DNA from: Orientallactaga sibirica
Taxonomy: Eukaryota > Chordata > Mammalia > Rodentia > Dipodidae
DNA: 64,000 nucleotides
Direction: 5' to 3'
Assembly (NCBI GenBank): GCA_036365145.1
Contig: JAEOAD010002856.1
Span: 248,001-312,000 of the forward strand
A program made the position numbers and the translations under genes. Positions within the stretch are counted from its first letter, which is position 1. Each line of letters opens with the position of its first letter. This document shows, in pieces, positions 13,395-24,699 of this stretch. Under the pieces are notes generated by a model that was not told the DNA's origin, did not search any database, and saw only the letters and a list, made by a program, of their open reading frames with translations.

Positions 13395-15000
13395 GTTTGT
13401 TTTCTAAACAAAGTATGTTGGAAATGAGGCAAATGTACTAAGTTGTCAAACTTGTTAAATTACACAAAGTAGGAAAGTTTGATCTTGCTGCACTAAATAT
13501 CCTTCGTAAGAAAGCAACTCATTCGAGAACAGAACTAGCTTCATTTCACACAGTACAGTGATTTGGCAATGAAGGTGTTTGTTTTCTAAAGAAACTACGT
13601 TAGAAATGAAGCTAATCTATTAAGTTGCACATCTTGTTAGATTACACAAACTAGGAAAGTTTGATCTTGCTTCATTGAAGATTTTTCGTAAGAAAGCAAC
13701 CCATTCCGAGAACAGAACTAGGTTATTTCACACAGTACAGTGTTCGGCAATGAAGGTGTTTGTTTTCTAAAGAAACTACGTTAGAAATGAAGCTAATCTA
13801 TTATGTTGTACATCTTGTTAGATTATACAAACTAGGAAAGTTTGATCTTGCTTCACTGAAGATTCTTCTGAAGAAAGCAACTCATTCTGTGAACAGAACT
13901 AGCTTATTTCACACAATACAGGTTTGGTAATGAAGGTGTTTGTTTTCTAAAGAAACTACATTGGAAATGAAGCTAATCTATTAAGATGTACATCTTTTTA
14001 GATTACACAAACTAGGAAAGTTTGATCTTGGCTCACTGAAGATTCCTCTTAAGAAAGCAACTCATGCCGAGAAAAGAACTAGCTAATTTCACAAAGTACA
14101 GTGTTTGGCAATAAAGGTGTTTGTTTTGAAACAAAGTATGTTGGAAATGATGTAATGTACTAAGTTGTCCAACTTGTAAAATTACACAAACTAGGAAAGT
14201 TTGATATTGCTGCACTGAAGATTCTTGTAAGAAAACAACTCATTCTGAGAACATAACTAGCTTATTTCAAACAGTACAGTGTTCGCAATGAAGGTGTTTG
14301 TTTTAAAAAGAAACTACGTTAGAAATGAAGCTAATCTATTAAGTTGTACATCTTGTTAGATTACACGAACTAGGAAAGTTTGATCTTGCTTCACTGAAGA
14401 TTCTTCTAAAGAAAGCAACATGTTGAGAGAACAGAACTAGCTTTTTTCAACACAGTACAGTGTTCGCAATGAAGGTCTTTGTTTTCTAAAGAAACTACGT
14501 TGGAAATGAAGCTAATCTATTATGTTGTACATCTTGTTAGATTACACAAACTAGGATAGTTTGATCTTGCTTCACTGAAGATTCTTCTTGAAAGCAACTC
14601 ATTCCAAGAACAGAACTAGCTTATTTTCACATAGTACAGTGGCAATGAAGGTGTTTGTTTTGAAAGAAACTACGTTAGAAATGATGGTAATCTACTAAGT
14701 TGTACATCATGTTAGATTACACAAACTAGGAAAGTTTGATCGTGCTGCACTGAAGAATCTTGTAAGAAACCAACTCATTCGGAGAAGGGGGGCTTATTTC
14801 ACACAGTACAGTATTTGGCAATGATGGTATTTGTTTTCTAAACAAACTATGTTAGAAATGAAGCTAATCTATTAAATTGTACATCTTGTTAGATTACACA
14901 AACTAGGAAATTTTGATCTTGCTTCACTGAAGATTCTTCTTAAGAAATCAACTCATTTGAGAACAGAACTAGCTTATTTCACACAGTACAGTGTTCAGCA
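13395..15000. repeat. Additional HOR copy with many small deletions
   Basis: This block matches about 11.03-12.70 kb at an offset near 2,355 bp (13 monomers), and also 3.44-5.05 kb. It is peppered with one- to four-base losses, mostly at CG dinucleotides: ATTCGAGAAC for ATTCCGAGAAC near 13,521, GTTTTGAAAC near 14,125, TTCTTGTAAG near 14,223, GTTCGCAATG near 14,281 and 14,462, and GTTTTGAAAG near 14,656. Neighbouring copies keep the CG forms. See the findings for interpretation. Confidence 0.75.
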
Positions 15001-16939
15001 ATGAAGGTGTTTGTTTTCTTAACAAAGTATGTTGGAAATGAGGTGAATGTCTTAAGTTGTCAAACTTGTTAGATTACACAAACTAGGAAAGTTTGATCTT
15101 GCTTCACTAAATATTCTTCTTAAAGAAAGCAACTCATTCCGAGAACAGAACTAGCTTATTTCACACAGTGCAGTGTTCAGCAATGAAGGTGTTTGTTTTC
15201 TAAAACAAAGTATGTTAGAAATGAAGCTAATATACAAAATTGCACATCTTGTTAGATTACACAAACTAGGAAAGTTTGATCTTGCTTCACTGAAGATTCT
15301 TCTTAAGAAAGCAACTCATTCCGAGAACAGAACTAGGTTATTTCACACAGTACAGTGTTTGGCAATGAAGGTGTTTGTTTTCTAAAGAAAACTATGTTAG
15401 AAATGAAGCTAATCTATTAGTTGTACATCTTGTTAGATTACACAAACTAGGAAAGTTTGATCTTGCTTCAATGAAGATTCTTCGTAAGAAAGCAACTCAT
15501 TCGAGAACAGAACTAGCTTATTTCACACAGTACAGTGTTCGACAATGCAGGTGTTTGTTTTCTAAAGAAACTACGTTGGAAATGAAACTAATCTATCAAG
15601 TTGTACATCTTGTTAGATTACACAAACTAGGAAAGTTTGATCTTGCTTCACTGAAGATTCTTCTTAAGAAAGCATCTCATTCCGAGAACAGAACTAGCTT
15701 ATTTCACACAATACAGTGTTCGGTAATGAAGGTGTTTGTTTTCTAAAGAAACTACGTTGGAAATGAAGCCAATCTATTAAGTAGTACATCTTGGTAGAAT
15801 ACACAAACTAGGAAAGTTTGATCTTGATTCACTGAAGATTCTTCTAAAGAAATCAACTCATTCCGAGAACAGAACTAGCTTATTTCACACAGTACAGTGC
15901 TCGGCAATGAAGGTGTTTGTTTTCTAAACAAAGTTTGTTGGAAGTGAGGCGAATGTACTAAGTTGTCCAACTTTTTAAATTACAAAAACCAGGAAAGTAT
16001 GATCTTGCTGCACTGAAGATTTTTCGTAAGAAAGCAACTCATTCCGAGAAAAGAACTAGCTTATTTCACACTGTACAGTGTTCGGCAATGAAGGTGTTTG
16101 TTTTCTAAAGAAACTACGTTGGAAATGAAGCTAATCTATTAAGTTGTACATCTTGTTAGGTTACACAAACTAGGAAAATTGATCTTGCTTTACTGAAGAT
16201 TCTTCTGAAGAAAGCAACTCATTCCGAGAACAGAACTAGCTTTTTTCACACAGTACAGGGTTTGGCAATGAAGGTGTTTGTTTTCTAAACAAAGGATGTT
16301 GGAAATTAGGCAAATGTACTTAGTTGTCCAACTTGTTAAATTACACAAACTAGGAAAGTTTGATCTTGCTGCACTGAAGATTCTTCGTAAGAAAGCAACT
16401 CATTCCCAGAACAGAACTAGCGTATTTCACACAGTACAGTGTTCGACAATGAAGGTATTTGTTTTCTAAAGATACTACCTTATAAATGAAGCTAATCTGT
16501 TAAGTTGTACATCTTGTTAGAATACACAAACTAGGAAAGTTTGATCTTGCTTCACTGAAGATTCTTTTTAAGAAAGCAACTCATTCCGAGAACAGAACTA
16601 GCTTATTTCACACAATACAGTGTTCGGTAATGAAGGTGTTTGTTTTCTAAAGATACTACGTTGGAAAGGAAGCTAATCTATTAAGTTGTAGATCTTGTTA
16701 GATTACACAAACTAGGAAAGTTTGATCTTGGTTCACTGAAGATTCTTCTTAAGAAAGCAACTCATGCCGAGAAAAGAACTAGCTTATTTCACACAGTACA
16801 GTGTTCGGCAATGAAGGTGTTTGTTTTCTAAACAAAGTATGTTGGAAATGACGTAAATGTACTAAGTTGTCCAACTTGTAAAATTACACAAACTAGGAAT
16901 GTTTGATCTTGCTGCACTGAAGATTCTTTTAAGAAAGCA

Positions 16940-17214
16940 TAGATGGAGGTTCTTCTCTCTGTCATCCTCCAGTGGCTCAGGGACCAAATCGGATAGAATG
17001 GAAGAGCCAAAGGAAGGATATGACCTCTTACTATGCAGCTGCCCAGACAGAAATTGGCCTCGATATCCATGATCTTGCAGTGCCTAGCAATACCTTTGCA
17101 AGACCCTCAAAATAGAAGAAAGATGATGTCATCAAATTAGGAGAGAGACTAATGGAGAAAGGGAGGATATGATGGAGACTGGAGTTCTAAAGTGGAATGG
17201 GGAGGAGGAAATAT
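16940..17214 (+). mobile_element. Shortened second copy of the 454-bp retroposon
   Basis: This non-satellite sequence matches about 18,979-19,282 inside the complete insertion downstream. It lacks roughly the first 90 bases of that insertion, some 15-20 bases around 16,950-16,962, about a dozen bases after CTCAGGGACCA, and the whole 3' tail with its polyadenylation signal and A-run. It joins satellite directly on both sides (AAGAAAGCA on the left, GTTAGATTACAC on the right) with no target-site duplication. Both copies follow the same satellite monomer class, so this looks like an array-duplicated and then eroded copy, not an independent insertion. Confidence 0.75.
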
Positions 17215-17570
17215 GTTAGATTACACAAACTAGGAAAGTTTGATCTTGGTTCACTGAAGATTCTTCTTAAGAAAGCAACTCATTCTGAGAACAGAACTAG
17301 CTTATTTCACACAGTACAGTGTTACAATGAAGGTGTTTGTTTTCTAAACTACGTTGGAAATGAAGTAATCTATTAAGTTGGTTAGATTACACAAAGAAAG
17401 TTTGAGTTTGAACTTCTTAAGAAAGCAACTCATTCCGAGAACAGAACTAGCTTAAAGAAGTGTTTTTTGTTGCTGCTAAGTATGTTGGAAAAGATCCTTG
17501 TTAAAAACAAACTTAGGAAAGTTTGATCTTTTGAGAACTCAGAACAGAACTAGCTTATTTCACACAGTAC
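17215..17570. repeat. Compressed, degraded satellite monomers
   Basis: Monomer landmarks (GTTAGATTACAC or its equivalent) fall at about 17,216, 17,380, 17,499 and 17,649. The spacings are therefore about 164, 119 and 150 bp in place of 181. The missing bases are scattered as many small internal gaps, for example TTTCTAAACTACGTT and AAAGAAAGTTTGAGTTTG. No other part of the window has this density of internal deletions. It directly follows the shortened retroposon copy. Confidence 0.7.
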
Positions 17571-18892
17571 AGTGTTCGGCAATGAAGGTGTTTGTTTTCT
17601 AAATAAACTACGTTGGAAATGAAGCTAATCTATTATGTTGTACATCTTGTTAGATTACACAAACTATGAAGTTTTGATCTTGCTTCACTGAAGATTCTTC
17701 TTAAGAAACCAACTCATGCCGAGAACAGAACTAGCTTATTTCACACAGTACAGTGTTGGGCAATGAAGGTGTTTGTTTTCTAAACAAAGTATGTTGGAAA
17801 TGAGGCGAATGTACTAAGTTGTCCAACTTGTTAAATTACACAAACTAGGAAAGTTTGATCTTGCTGCACTAAATATCCTTCGTAAGAAAGCAACTCATTC
17901 CGAGAACAGAACTAGCTCATTTCACACAGTACAGGATTCGGCAATGAAGGTGTTTGTTTTCTATAGAAACTACGTTAGAAATGAAGCTAATCTATTAAGT
18001 TACACATCTTGTTAGATTACACAAACTAGGAAAGTTTGATCTTGCTTCAATGAAGATTCTTCTTAAGAAAGCAACCTATTCCGAGAACAGAACTAGCTTA
18101 TATCACACAGTACAGTGTTCGGCAATGAAGGTGTTTGTTTTCTAAAGAAACTACGTTAGAAATGAAGCTAATCTATTAAGTTGCACATCTTGTTAGATTA
18201 CACAAACTAGGAAAGTTTGATCTTGCTTCAATGAAGATTCTTCTTAAGAAAGCAACCTATTCCGAGAACAGAACTAGCTTATTTCACTCAGTACAGTGTT
18301 CGGCAATGAAGGTGTTTGTTTTCTAAAGAAACTACGTTAGAAATGAAGCTAATCTATTATGTTGTACATCTTGTTAGATTACACAAACTAGGAAAGTTTG
18401 ATCTTGCTTCACTGAAGATTCTTCTGAAGAAAGCAACTCATTCTGAGAACAGAACTAGCTTATATCACACAATACAGTGTTCGGTAATGAAGGTGTTTGT
18501 TTTCTAAAGAAACTACGTTGGAAATGAAGCTAATCTATTAATATGTACATCTTGTTAGATTACACAAACTAGGAAAGTTTGATCTTGGTTCACTGAAGAT
18601 TCCTCTTAAGAAAGCAACTCATGCCGAGAAAAGAACTAGCTAATTTCACAAAGTACAGTGTTCGGCAATGAAGGTGTTGTTTTCTAAACAAAGTATGTTG
18701 GAAATGAGGAAATGTACTAAGTTGTCCACTTTGTAAAATTACACAAACTAGGAAAGTTTGATCTTGCTGCACTGAAGATTCTTCGTAAGAAAGCAACTCA
18801 ATCCGAGAACATAACCAGCTTATTTCACACAGTACAGTGTTCGGCAATGAAGGTGTTTGTTTTCGAAAGAAACTACATTAGAAATGAAGCTA
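17571..18892. repeat. 181-bp satellite, HOR-type monomers
   Basis: Regular monomer spacing resumes. The monomers are of the same classes as the left block, including two adjacent near-identical monomers with TTGCACATC/TACACATC and GATCTTGCTTCAATGAAG. The last monomers before 18,892 correspond in class to those just before 16,940 (both contain GCCGAGAAAAGAACTAGC and GTAAAATTACAC). No gene is seen. Confidence 0.9.
18880..18892 (+). repeat. Left target-site duplication of the 454-bp retroposon
   Basis: AGAAATGAAGCTA precedes the insertion and recurs at 19,347-19,359 immediately after the A-tail. The word is normal satellite sequence, so the insertion interrupted a monomer. The bottom-strand nick context (TTTCT/AATG) is close to the TTTT/AA preference of LINE-1 endonuclease. 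Confidence 0.85.
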
Positions 18893-19346
18893 TCTTACTT
18901 CTGGCTAGAGAAGCTTCTCTTTTCAGATGGTGATGACCACTGGGATGACACAAAAGGCAACATAGTGCTGAGAAGAAGGGATGGAGGAGTGCCTAGCACT
19001 GAAACACCTCTCTCACATCCTCCAGTGGCTCAGGGACCATTGCGGAAGAGGGGGCGGATAGAATGGAAGAGCCAAAGGAAGGATATGACCTCTTACGATG
19101 CAGCTGCCCAGGCAGAAATTGGCCTCGATATCCATGATCTTGCAGTGCCCAGCAATACCTTTGCAAGACCCTCAAAATAGAAGAGAAAGATGATGTCATC
19201 AAATTAGGAGAGAGACTAATGGAGAAAGGGAGGGGATATGATGGAGACTGGAGTTCTAAAGTGGAATGGGGGAGGGGAGGGAAATATCAGGTGGGGTTTT
19301 TTTTGGTATGTAAGATTAAAAGTCAATAAAAAATTTAAAAAAAAAA
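18893..19346 (+). mobile_element. 5'-truncated retroposon, probably LINE-1 3' end (454 bp)
   Basis: This is a complete retroposed insertion: 13-bp target-site duplication, a G-rich purine tract (near 19,265-19,283), an AATAAA signal at 19,325-19,330 and a terminal A-run. These hallmarks fit target-primed reverse transcription. The G-rich tract followed by a short tail is typical of mammalian LINE-1 3' untranslated regions, so the favoured reading is a heavily 5'-truncated LINE-1 of a family different from the one at 43-49 kb, whose 3' end does not resemble it. A frame is open from the left junction to a stop at 19,180, but I do not recognise the protein. The alternative is a processed copy of an unidentified transcript. 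Confidence 0.65.
19325..19330 (+). promoter_or_regulatory. Polyadenylation signal of the retroposon
   Basis: AATAAA lies about 16 bases upstream of the junction with satellite and is followed by AAATTTAAAAAAAAAAA. Confidence 0.6.
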
Positions 19347-19359
19347 AGAAATGAAGCTA
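19347..19359 (+). repeat. Right target-site duplication of the 454-bp retroposon
   Basis: AGAAATGAAGCTA is repeated here after the A-tail, and the interrupted monomer resumes with ATCTATTAAG. Confidence 0.85.
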
Positions 19360-20110
19360 ATCTATTAAGTTGTACATCTTGTTAGATTACACAAACTAGG
19401 AAAGTTTGATCTTGCTTCACTGAAGATTCTTCTAAAGAAAGCAACTCGTTCCAAGAAGAGAACTAGCTTTTTTCACACAGTACAGTGTTCGGCAACCAAG
19501 GTGTGTGTTTTCTAAACAAAGTATGTTGGAAATGAGGCAAATGTACTAAGTTGTCCAACTTGTTAAATTACACAAACTAGGAAAGTTTGATCTTGCTGCA
19601 CTGAAGATTCTTCTTAAGAAAGCAACTCATTCCGAGAACAGAACTAGCTTATTTCCCACAGTACAGTATTTGGCAATGACGGTGTTTGTTTTCTAAACAA
19701 ACAACGTTAGAAATGAAGCTAACCTATTAAGTTGTACATCTTGTTAGATTACACAAACCAGGAAAGTTTGATCTTGCTGCACTGAAGAGTCTTCGTAAGA
19801 AAGCAACTCCTTCTGAGAACAGAACTAGCTTATTTCACACACTACTGTGTTCGGCAATGAAGGTGTTTGTTTTCTAAAGAAACTACGTTGGAAATGAAGC
19901 TAATCCATTAAGTTGTACATCTTGTTAGATTACACAAACTAGGAAAGTTTGATCTTGCTTCACTGAAGATTCTTCTTAAGAAAGCAACTCCTTCTGAAAA
20001 CAGAACTAGCTTATTTCACACAGTAGTATATTCAGCAATGAAGGTGTTTGTTTTCTAAAGAAACTACATTAGAAATGAAGCTAATCTACTAAGTTGTACA
20101 TCTTGTTAGA
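19347..20110. repeat. 181-bp satellite, transition zone
   Basis: These are the last monomers with the left-type AACTAGGAAAGTTT box and CTAAAGAAACTACGTTGG. They already mix in features of the central subfamily, such as TGCTGCACTGAAGA and AAACAAACAACGTT. The first AACTAGCAAAGTTT variant, diagnostic of the central block, appears near 20,118. No gene is seen. Confidence 0.85.
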
Positions 20111-23100
20111 TTACACAAACTAGCAAAGTTTGATCTTGCTGCACTGAAGACTCTTCTTAAGAAAGCAACTCATTACGAGAACAGAACTAGCTTATTTCAC
20201 ACAGTAGGATATTTGGCAATGAATGTGTTTGATTTCTAAATAAACTACATGAGAAATGAAGCTAATATCCTAAATTGTATATATTATTAGATTACACGAA
20301 CTAGCAAAGTTTGATCTTGCTGCACTGAAGACTCTTTGTAAAAAAGCAACTCATGCCAAGAACAGAACTAACATATTTCAAAAGTAGTGTTCGGCAATGA
20401 AGATGTTTGTTATCTAAACAAACTAATTTAGAAATGAGGTGAATCTATTAAGTTGTACATCTTGTTATATTACACAAACTAGCAAAGTTTGATCTTGCTG
20501 CAGTGAAGACTCTTCAGAAGAAAGCATCTCATTTCTAGAACAGAACTAGCTTATTTCACACAGAAGGATATTCGGCAATGAAGGTGTTTTCTGAAGAAAC
20601 TATGTTAGAAACGAAGCTAATCTGCTAAGTTCCACATATTGGAAGATTACACAAACTAGCAAAATTTGATCTTGCTGCACTGAAGACTCTTCGTAAGAAA
20701 AGAAATCATTCCGAGAACAGAACTAGCTTACTTCACACAGTACAGTGTTCAGCAATGAAGGTGTTTGTTTTCAAAACAAACTACGTCAGAAATGAAGCTA
20801 ATCTACTAAGTGGTACATCTTCTTAGATTGCACAAACTAGTAAAGTTTGATCTTGCTGCACTGAAGACTTTTCGTAAGAAAGCAACTCATTCCGAGAACA
20901 GAAGTAGCTTATTTCACACAGTACAGTGTTCGGCAATGAAGGAGTTTGTTTTCTAAACAAACTACATCAGAAATGAAGCTAATATCTTAAGTTGTACATC
21001 TTGCTAGACTACACAAACTAGCAAAGTTTGATCTTGCTGCACTGAAGACTTTTCGTAAGAAAGCAACTCATTCCGAGAACAGAACTAGCTTACTTCACAC
21101 AGTACAGTGTTCAGCAATGAAGTTGTTTGTTTTCAAAACAAACTACGTCAGAAATGAAGCTAATCTACTAAGTGGTACATCTTCTTAGATTGCACAAACT
21201 AGTAAAGTTTGATCTTGCTGCACTGAAGACTCTTTCTAAAAAAGCAACTCATTCCAAGAACACAACTAGCTTATTTGACACAGTACAGAGTTCGGCAATG
21301 AAGATGTTTGTTTTCTAAACAAACTACTGTAGAAATGAAGCGAATCTATTAAGTTATACATCTTGTTAGATTACACAAACTGGCAAAGTTTGATCATGCT
21401 GCCCTGAAGACTCTTCGTAAGAAAGCAACTCATGCCAAGAACAGAATTAGCTTATTTCACACAGCAGTATATTCGGCAATGAAGGTGGTTGTTTTCTATA
21501 CAAAATATGTCAGAAAAGAAGCTAATCTACTAAGTGGTACATCTTGTTAGATTACAAAAACTAGCAAAGTTTGATCTTCCTGGGCTGAAGACTCTTTGTA
21601 AGAAAGCAAGTCATTCCAACAACAGAACTAGCTTACTTCACACAGTACAGTGTTCCGGAAAAAGGTGTTTGTTTTCTCAATAAACTACATTAGAAATGAA
21701 GCTAATCTACTAAATTGTACATCTTATTAGATTACACAAACTAGCAAAGTTTGATATTGCTGCACTGAAGACTCTTCGTAAGAAAGCTAATCAGGCCAAG
21801 AACAGAACTAGCTTATTTCACACAGTGCAGTTTTTGGCAGTGAAGGTGAGTCTTTTCTGAACAAACTGCTTTAGAAGTGAGGCAAATCTCCTAAGTTGTG
21901 CATCTTCTTAGATTACACAAGCTAGCAATATTTCATCTTGCTGCATTGAAGATTCTTCGTAGGAAAGCAACTCAATCCGAGATTAGAACTAGCTTATTTC
22001 ACACAGTAGCACATTCAGCAAACAAAAGGTGTTTGTTTTCAAAACAACCTATGTTAGAAATGAAGCTAATCTACTAAGTTGTATATCTTGTTAGGTTACA
22101 CAAACTAGCAAAGTTTCATCTTTCTGCACTGAAGAATCTTCGTAAGAAAGCAATTCATTCCAAGAACAAAACTAGTTTCCTTCACACAGTACAGTCTTTG
22201 GCAATGAAGGTGTTTGTTTTCTAAACAAAGTACCTTAGAAATGAAGCTAATCTACTAAATTGTACATCTTGTTAGATTACACAAAGTAGCAAAGTTTGAT
22301 CTTGCTTCACTGAAGACTCTTCGTAAGAAAGCAACTCATGCTGAGAACAGAACTAGCTTATTTCACACAGTACAGTGTTCGGCAATGAAGTTTGATTCTT
22401 TTCTAAACAAACTACTTTAGAAATGAGGCGAATCTATTAAGTTGTACATCTTGTTACATTACACTAACTAGCAAAGTTTGATCTTGCTGCACTACAGACT
22501 CTTCATAAGAAAGCAACTTATTCCGAGAACAGAACTAGCTTATTATACACAGTAGAATATTCGGCAATAAAGGTGTTTGTTTTCTAAAAAAAACTACTTT
22601 AGAAATGAAGGTAATATGATACGTTGTACATCTTGTTAGATTACTCAAATTAGGAAAGTTTGATCTTGCTGCACTGAAGACTCTTCATAAGAAAACAACT
22701 CATGCCAAGAACAGAACTAGCGTACTTCACACAGTACAGTGTTCGGCAATGAAGGTGTTTGTTTTCAAAAGAAACTACGTTAGAAATGAAGCGAATCTAC
22801 TATGTGATACACATTGTTAGATTACACAAACTAGCAAAGTTTGATCTTGCTGCACTGAAGACTTTTCGTAAGAAAGCAACACATTCTGAGAACAGAACGA
22901 GCTTACTTCATACAGTATAGTGTACGGCAATGAAGGTGTTTGTTTTCAAAAAAAAAAACCTATGTTAGAAATAAAGCTTATCTAATAAATTGTCCATCTT
23001 GTTAGATTAAACAAACTAGCAAACTTTGATCTTGCTGCACTGAAGACTCTTCGTAAGAAAGCAACTCATTCTGAGAACAGAATTAGCTTATTTCACCCAG

Positions 23101-24699
23101 TAGTATATTCGGCAATGAAGGTGTTTGTTTTCTAAACAAACTACGTTAGAAATGAAGCTAATCTCCTAAATTGTACAACTTCTTAGATTACACAAGCTAG
23201 CAAAGTTTGATCTTGCTGCACTGAAGACTCTTCATAAGAAAGCAACTCAATCCGAGAATAGAAGTAGCTTATTTCATACAGTAACATATTCGGCAACGAA
23301 GGTGTTTGTTTTCAAAACAACCTACGTTAGAAATGAAGCTAATCTATTAAATTGTATATCTTGTCAGATTACACAAACTATCAAAGTCTGATCTTCCTGC
23401 ACTGAAGAATCTTTGAAGAAAGCAACTCAGGCTGAGAACAGAACTAGCTTATTTCACACAGTCCAGTGTTTGGCAATGAAGGTGATTCTTTTCTAAACAA
23501 ACTACTTTAGAAATGAGGCACATCTATTAAGTTGTACATCTTGTTAGATTATACAAGCTAGCAAAGTTTGATCTTGCTGCACTGAAGACTATTCGTAAGA
23601 AAGCAACTCATGCCGAGAACAGAACTAGCTCACTTCACACAGTATAGTGTTCTGCAATGAAGGCGTGTGTTTTCTAAACAAATTACGTTAGAAATGAAGC
23701 TAATCTACTAAATTGAACATCTTGTTAGATTACACAAACTAACAAAGTCTGAACTTGCTGAACTGAAGATTCTTTCTAAGAAAGCAACTCAGGCTGAGAA
23801 CAGAACTTCCTTATTTCACAAGTCCAGTGTTCGGCAATGAAGGTGATTCTTTTCTAAACAAACTACCTTAGAAATGAGGCGAATCTATTAAGTTGTACAT
23901 CTTCTTAGATTACACAAACTAGCAAAATTTGATCTTCCTGCACTGAAGTCTCTTCGTAAGAAAGCAACTCATTCCAAGAACAGAACCTGCTTATTTCACA
24001 CAGTAGGATATTCGGCAATGAAGGTGTTTGTTTTCTAAACAAACTACGTTAGAAATGAAGCTAATCTACTAAGTTCTGCATCTTGTTAGATTACACAAAC
24101 TAGAAAGTTTGATCTTTCTGCACTGAAGACTCTTCGTAGGAAAGCAACTCATGCCGAGAAGAGAACTAACTTACTTCACACAGTACAGTGTTGGGCAATG
24201 AAGACGTTTTTTTTTCTAAACAAACTACTTTAGAAATGAGACGAATCTACTAAGTTGTCCATCTTAAATTACACAAACTAGCAAAGTTTGATCTTGCTTC
24301 ACTGAAGACTCTTCGTAAGAAAGCAACTCATTCCGAGAACAGAACTACCTTATTTCACAAAGTACAGTGTTTGCAAAGGAAGGTGATTCTTTTCTAAAGA
24401 AACTACTGTAGAAGCGAGGCGAATCTATTAATTTGTACATGTTGTTAGATTACACAAACTAGCAAAGTTTGATCTTCCTGCACTGAAGACTCTTTGTAAG
24501 AAACCAACTCATTCCGAGAACAGAATTAGCTTATTTCACACCGTACACTGTTTGGCAAAGAAGGTGATTCTTTTCTAAACAAACTACTGCAGAAATGAGG
24601 CGAATTTATTAAGTTCTACATCTTGTTAGATTACACAAACTAGAAAGTTTGATCTTTCTGCACTGAATACTCTTCATAAGAAAGCACCTCATACCGAAA

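Larger units (their letters stand above)
1..16939. repeat. 181-bp satellite, homogeneous higher-order-repeat block
   Basis: Head-to-tail monomers of about 181 bp, all in the same orientation; recurring landmarks are GTTAGATTACAC, GAGAACAGAACTAGC and GGCAATGAAGGTGTTTG. At least two monomer classes interleave: one reads CTAAAGAAACTACGTT(A/G)GAAATGAAG, the other CTAAACAAAGTATGTTGGAAA followed by GAGG. Copies of the same class several monomers apart are much more alike than neighbours, which defines a higher-order repeat. This is the usual organisation of centromeric satellite. No host gene is visible. The short reading frames of about 63 codons recur once per monomer and are not coding. The left edge of the array lies outside the window. 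Confidence 0.95.

Noticed and set aside
15375..15746. 123-residue frame in satellite
   Set aside because: It spans two monomers only because small indels restore the frame; the content is the same translated satellite.
10..18507. Recurring 63-residue reading frames (MFSK...MKVFVF) in many monomers, looking like a gene family
   Set aside because: They recur with the satellite period. Because 181 is one more than a multiple of three, each monomer shifts the frame and closes it after about 64 codons. No start context, introns or domain is visible.
14033..18847. Minus-strand frames of 60-85 residues
   Set aside because: Antisense readings of satellite and of the retroposon fragment with no protein features.
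18857..19180. 107-residue frame as a small gene
   Set aside because: It starts in satellite and continues into the retroposed insertion, so the start is accidental. The frame inside the insertion is not recognised and has no flanking gene structure.
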